Assembly (NCBI GenBank): GCA_030066655.1
Contig: JASJBE010000018.1
Coordinates: 1 to 57,611, forward strand
DNA from: Woeseiaceae bacterium
Lineage (GTDB): Bacteria; Pseudomonadota; Gammaproteobacteria; Steroidobacterales; Woeseiaceae
Direction of reading: 5' to 3'
Length of the DNA stretch: 57,611 bases
Shown: positions 54,522 through 57,611 of the stretch, piece after piece
Position numbering within the stretch: the first letter of the stretch is position 1
Layout: each line of letters begins with the position of its first letter
Translations under genes and position numbers: made by a program
The notes under the pieces: generated by a model
What the model was told of the DNA's origin: nothing
The model's input: the letters and a program-made list of their open reading frames with translations, nothing else
The model's database searches: none

Positions 54522-54538
54522 ACTGGACAGTCTAGTTT
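54520..54538. promoter_or_regulatory. TetR operator copy 1
   Basis: ATACTGGACAGTCTAGTTT matches the reverse complement of copy 2 at 15 of 19 positions. It overlaps the tetR start codon and its -10 element. Confidence 0.65.
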
Positions 54539-54557
54539 AAGTGTGGTGATATATCAA
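54529..54557 (-). promoter_or_regulatory. tetR promoter
   Basis: On the minus strand a -35 element TTGATA (54552-54557) and a -10 element TAGACT (54529-54534) are separated by 17 bases. Both ends meet the two operator copies, so binding would block RNA polymerase. Confidence 0.65.
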
Positions 54558-54574
54558 ACTGTACGGTCCAGTTT
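54556..54574. promoter_or_regulatory. TetR operator copy 2
   Basis: AAACTGTACGGTCCAGTTT is an inverted repeat with arms AAACTG and CAGTTT. It lies 46 bases before the efflux adaptor start and 36 bases from copy 1 (start to start). Confidence 0.65.
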
Positions 54575-54620
54575 AACCCCTTTATCTGAAAAAACAAATG
54601 TTTTTCAATGAGATATAGCC

Positions 54621-55754
54621 ATGCCTAACAATTTTCTCGCGATTTCGGTGCTCATTCTGGCCAGTGCGCTCAGTGCCTGTGGCCAGGCCGAACCCGCCGC
54701 TGACGCCGATTCACCGCCGACCTACGTTGACGCGTTTGCCGTGTCGCCTTCGGACGGCTACGAGTCCATCAGCAGTTACTCAGGACGGGTCGAAGCATCG
54801 CTGAACAGCTCGCTGGCCTTTGAAATTGGCGGAACGATCGCCGATGTACTCGCCGATGAAGGCGACAGGGTCAGCAAGGGACAGGTCCTCGCGCGCCTGG
54901 ACACGGCTCGACTGGAAGCCAGTCGCGCTGAGGCCCGCGCCGGACTGGACCGTGTCGACGCCGAGCTGGCCCTGGCCAGTTCAACGCTTGCGCGCGTTGC
55001 CGACGCCTACAGTTACCAGGGCGTCTCAAAGCAGGAACTCGATGAGGCCGAGCAACGGGTACTCGCGTTGCGCGCCAGTCGGTCTGTCGCACAGGCCAAT
55101 CTGGATCGCATTGAAGTCGATATCGATAAGGCGACTCTGAGGTCCGCTTTCGACGGAACGATCACTCAACGATTCATCGATCCGGGTGCGGTGGTGGCTT
55201 CGGGCACACCCATGCTGCAGCTGCAGAGCAGCGATAGTCTCGAGGTGCGGATTGGTGTATCACCTGCCGCGGCCAATTCACTCGTCATTGGTAACGAGCA
55301 CGAACTGTCGATCAACGGAGAGACTGTCATCGCCACCCTCCGCGCGGTCATCGACCAGCGCGATGACAGCACGCGCACGGTCGACACGCTGTTCAGGATC
55401 GCGGATGCCGACAGCACCGTCCGACCCGGCGATACCGCCAACCTGGAAACCACGACCTGGATCGAAGCACCGGGCTTCTGGTTGCCCCTGACGTCGCTGG
55501 TCGAGGGGTCCCGTGGCCTCTGGCAGGCGTTGGTTGCCGACAGTGACGGCGATCAGGGCTATGTATTGGAAGGCCATGTCCTCGAGGTCCTGTATGCAGA
55601 CTCTGACAGGGCGTACGTCCGAGGCACACTTCAGGCGGGCGACCTGATTGTTAGATCAGGCACGCAGCGTGTCGTTGCGGGTCAGGCCGTTCGTCTCGAC
55701 GAGGCTTCCGAGAATGAGCGCGTCGCGCTGGCAGGGGACGACGATGTCAACTGA
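54621..55754 (+). CDS. RND efflux periplasmic adaptor lipoprotein
   Basis: A 377-residue membrane fusion protein. The signal peptide ends in a lipobox LSAC with Cys20. The biotinyl-lipoyl-like first half (EIGGTIADVLADEGDRVSKG), alpha-helical hairpin (LDEAEQRVLALRASRSVAQANLD) and second half (AFDGTITQRFIDPGAVV) follow in order. It links the inner-membrane pump to an outer-membrane channel. Its end overlaps the pump gene by 11 bases. No outer-membrane factor gene is seen in the window. Probable substrate class: hydrophobic drugs. Confidence 0.93.
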   Translation: MPNNFLAISVLILASALSACGQAEPAADADSPPTYVDAFAVSPSDGYESISSYSGRVEASLNSSLAFEIGGTIADVLADEGDRVSKGQVLARLDTARLEASRAEARAGLDRVDAELALASSTLARVADAYSYQGVSKQELDEAEQRVLALRASRSVAQANLDRIEVDIDKATLRSAFDGTITQRFIDPGAVVASGTPMLQLQSSDSLEVRIGVSPAAANSLVIGNEHELSINGETVIATLRAVIDQRDDSTRTVDTLFRIADADSTVRPGDTANLETTTWIEAPGFWLPLTSLVEGSRGLWQALVADSDGDQGYVLEGHVLEVLYADSDRAYVRGTLQAGDLIVRSGTQRVVAGQAVRLDEASENERVALAGDDDVN

Positions 55755-57611
55755 GTCCACGGGTCTGAAGAGTCTCCTGTTTAGAAACACGCACCTGCTG
55801 GTTCTGTCGATTCTCGTGCTCATGATGGCCGGTGCATCGGCGCTCAGCAATTTGCCGCGTATCGAGGACCCTCGAATCACAACGCGAAACGCGCTGGTCA
55901 TCACCGAGTTTCCCGGTGCATCGGCGGAGCGGGTCGAAGCGCTGGTCACCAAGCCACTGGAGGACGAGCTACGCGAAGTCGAGGCCATCAAGGATATCGT
56001 CTCGACGTCACGAGCCAATATCTCGGTGCTGTCTATCGAGCTCATTGATCAGGTCGACAAGACAACCAACCAGCAGGCGTTCTCGCGCATCCGGGACAGG
56101 TTGTCCGATGCGGAAGTCCTGCTTCCGCCGGGCGCCGGCAAACCCGACTTCGACGATGAACGTGGTGCGTCTGCCTTCGCGATGCTGATCGGCTTATCCG
56201 CCGACTCGTCGAACACGGCGGCTATGGGTATGTTGAGTCGCCTGGCCGACGAGCTGGCCGACCGATTCCGAAACCTCAGTGGCGCGGAACGCGTTAGCGT
56301 ATACGGCGAAGCAGAGGAAGAAATCTCGATTACTCTGTCGCGCGGCGAGTTGGCGGCACAGGGACTTTCTTCCGCTCAGTTGGCCGAGCTCATCGCGTCG
56401 GCTGACCCGAAGAGCTCGGCGGGCGCGCTTCGCTCCGGCAACAGGGATGTGTTCCTTGAAGTCGGCGGTGAGCTGGATTCAACGAATCGTATCCGCAACC
56501 TTGTGCTCCGCCAGGGCGATGAGGGCCGTCAACTGCGGCTCGGCGACATCGCGTCGGTCGAACGACAATACCGCGAGCCGCCGAACAGCTACGGGTTTGT
56601 CGATGGGCGCCGTACTGTCTTCGTTGCTGTCGCCGCCGCCGAGTCTGTTCGAATCGATACATGGCAAGCGGCCGCCGATGAAGTACTGGCGTCTTTCGAG
56701 GCGACGCTGGACGAAGGCATTCGCATCGACGAGGTCTTCCGGCAGAGCGAATACACGCAGGAACGCCTGTCATCCTTGTCCGCCAGCCTGCTGCTTGGCG
56801 CCGCAGTCGTCATGATGGTGGTGCTGTTAGGGCTCGGTTGGCGTGCCGCATTAATCGTTGGCCTGGCACTTCCCCTGAGTGCCTCCGCCACGCTGTTCGG
56901 ATTCACCTTCCTCGGGCAGCAGATCCACCAGATGACGATCTTCGGGATGATCATTGCGATCGGTCTGCTGATCGACAACGCGATCGTCGTCACCGATGAG
57001 ATAAAGAAGCGTTTACTGCGCGGCGAAGACCGCCAGGCGGCCGTCTCCGCGACCGTCAGTCACCTGTTTGCACCGCTCTTCGCATCGACGCTGACAACCA
57101 TCTTGGGCTTCATGCCGATATTCCTGCTGCCCGGGAACACCGGTGACTTCGTCGGTCCGATCGCCGTCGCCGTCGTGCTCGCATTGGCTGCGTCATTCGT
57201 AATCTCGCTGACCATCATCGCGGCGCTGGCCGGCCGACTGCTTCCCGTTGCGCGTCAGACATCGGAATCCGTGTGGTGGCGGGATGGCATACAGGTCGAA
57301 TCAGTAAATCGATTCAGCGAGCGCCTGTTGCGTCGCGCGTTTGACCGACCGTTGATGACGATCGGCGCGACGCTTATGCTGCCGGTCGCGGGCTTCATAT
57401 TGTCGGGAACGCTCAAACTGCAGTTCTTCCCGCCGGCCGACCGCGACCAGTTCGAGGTCCAGGTGTGGATGCCGGACCAATCGTCGCTCGCGAATACCCG
57501 GGACGTGGCGCTCGGCGTCGAGCGCGTCATCAGGGAGCAGGACGGTGTGCAGCAGATCAGCTGGCTGGTTGGCGGCAGTCATCCGCAGATCTACTACAAC
57601 CGCATCATGAA
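55744..57611 (+). CDS. RND efflux pump inner-membrane protein (3' truncated)
   Basis: The first 622 codons of an RND transporter that continues past the window. It has the first membrane helix (HLLVLSILVLMMAGASALSN), a periplasmic porter region and the helix block with the proton-relay segment IGLLIDNAIVVTDE, in which the second Asp of the AcrB Asp-Asp pair is Asn. That substitution is common in one subgroup of RND pumps, so I read it as a subfamily feature. ATG 55744 overlaps the adaptor stop, so the pair is co-translated. TetR controls it. Confidence 0.92.
   Translation, partial: MSTESTGLKSLLFRNTHLLVLSILVLMMAGASALSNLPRIEDPRITTRNALVITEFPGASAERVEALVTKPLEDELREVEAIKDIVSTSRANISVLSIELIDQVDKTTNQQAFSRIRDRLSDAEVLLPPGAGKPDFDDERGASAFAMLIGLSADSSNTAAMGMLSRLADELADRFRNLSGAERVSVYGEAEEEISITLSRGELAAQGLSSAQLAELIASADPKSSAGALRSGNRDVFLEVGGELDSTNRIRNLVLRQGDEGRQLRLGDIASVERQYREPPNSYGFVDGRRTVFVAVAAAESVRIDTWQAAADEVLASFEATLDEGIRIDEVFRQSEYTQERLSSLSASLLLGAAVVMMVVLLGLGWRAALIVGLALPLSASATLFGFTFLGQQIHQMTIFGMIIAIGLLIDNAIVVTDEIKKRLLRGEDRQAAVSATVSHLFAPLFASTLTTILGFMPIFLLPGNTGDFVGPIAVAVVLALAASFVISLTIIAALAGRLLPVARQTSESVWWRDGIQVESVNRFSERLLRRAFDRPLMTIGATLMLPVAGFILSGTLKLQFFPPADRDQFEVQVWMPDQSSLANTRDVALGVERVIREQDGVQQISWLVGGSHPQIYYNRIM

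Noticed and set aside
1-57611. tRNA, rRNA, CRISPR array, insertion sequence, integrase or phage genes
   Set aside because: I looked for them in gaps and coding frames and saw none; genes of every region look chromosomal and codon-adapted.

Overview
The window looks like the chromosome of a marine-type gammaproteobacterium, possibly Woeseia-like or another TonB-receptor-rich lineage. That lineage placement is inference from moderately high GC, B-type aconitase, PurU, four TonB-dependent receptors (TBDRs), S9 peptidase and a gammaproteobacterial-type Zur box; no rRNA or marker gene settles it. I see no tRNA, rRNA, CRISPR array, insertion sequence or integrase. Nearly all of the window is coding, and short overlaps mark several operons.

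Region 1 (1-4035): the end of a DUF5682-like protein, a VWA protein and a SWIM zinc-finger protein, overlapping like a MoxR/VWA/SWIM cassette, then a SnoaL-like protein. Region 2 (4351-11648): a TBDR followed by a secreted S9 peptidase (peptide scavenging), a secreted Ala-rich protein and purU. Region 3 (11987-17150): a tight operon of ABC exporter ATPase, permease, an exported amidohydrolase fused to a CIA30 domain, a DesK-like histidine kinase and a NarL/LuxR response regulator, with an inverted repeat upstream that could be the regulator's own site. Region 4 (17301-19644): a ZnuD-like zinc TBDR with a Zur-box-like operator over its -10; the usual His-rich loop is Glu-rich here. Region 5 (19879-26419): a CelD/FemAB-like acetyltransferase, an exported cyanophycinase-family peptidase, a TBDR and an RpiR regulator with a likely operator, plausibly for beta-aspartyl peptide or cyanophycin-type material. 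Region 6 (26621-32163): a CadC-like TPR regulator divergent from acnB.

Region 7 (32354-53661) is the most unusual. It holds two divergent PhyH-dioxygenase/AraC pairs; an AraC, TIM-barrel, PanB-like and GH38 alpha-mannosidase operon; a convergent seven-gene operon (HisD-like dehydrogenase, five-gene oligopeptide-type ABC importer, mannose-6-phosphate-isomerase-type cupin); and a divergent VOC, TBDR and HpcH/HpaI aldolase unit followed by a LacI regulator. A perfect 16-bp palindrome lies between the two divergent units. Read together it looks like a complete uptake and breakdown route for an unidentified alpha-mannoside whose aglycone needs oxidation and retro-aldol cleavage. The PanB-like enzyme lacks metal and substrate residues of true PanB, so its reaction is unknown.

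Region 8 (53898-57611): a TetR repressor divergent from an RND efflux adaptor and pump (truncated by the window end), with two matching operator copies placed on the tetR promoter.
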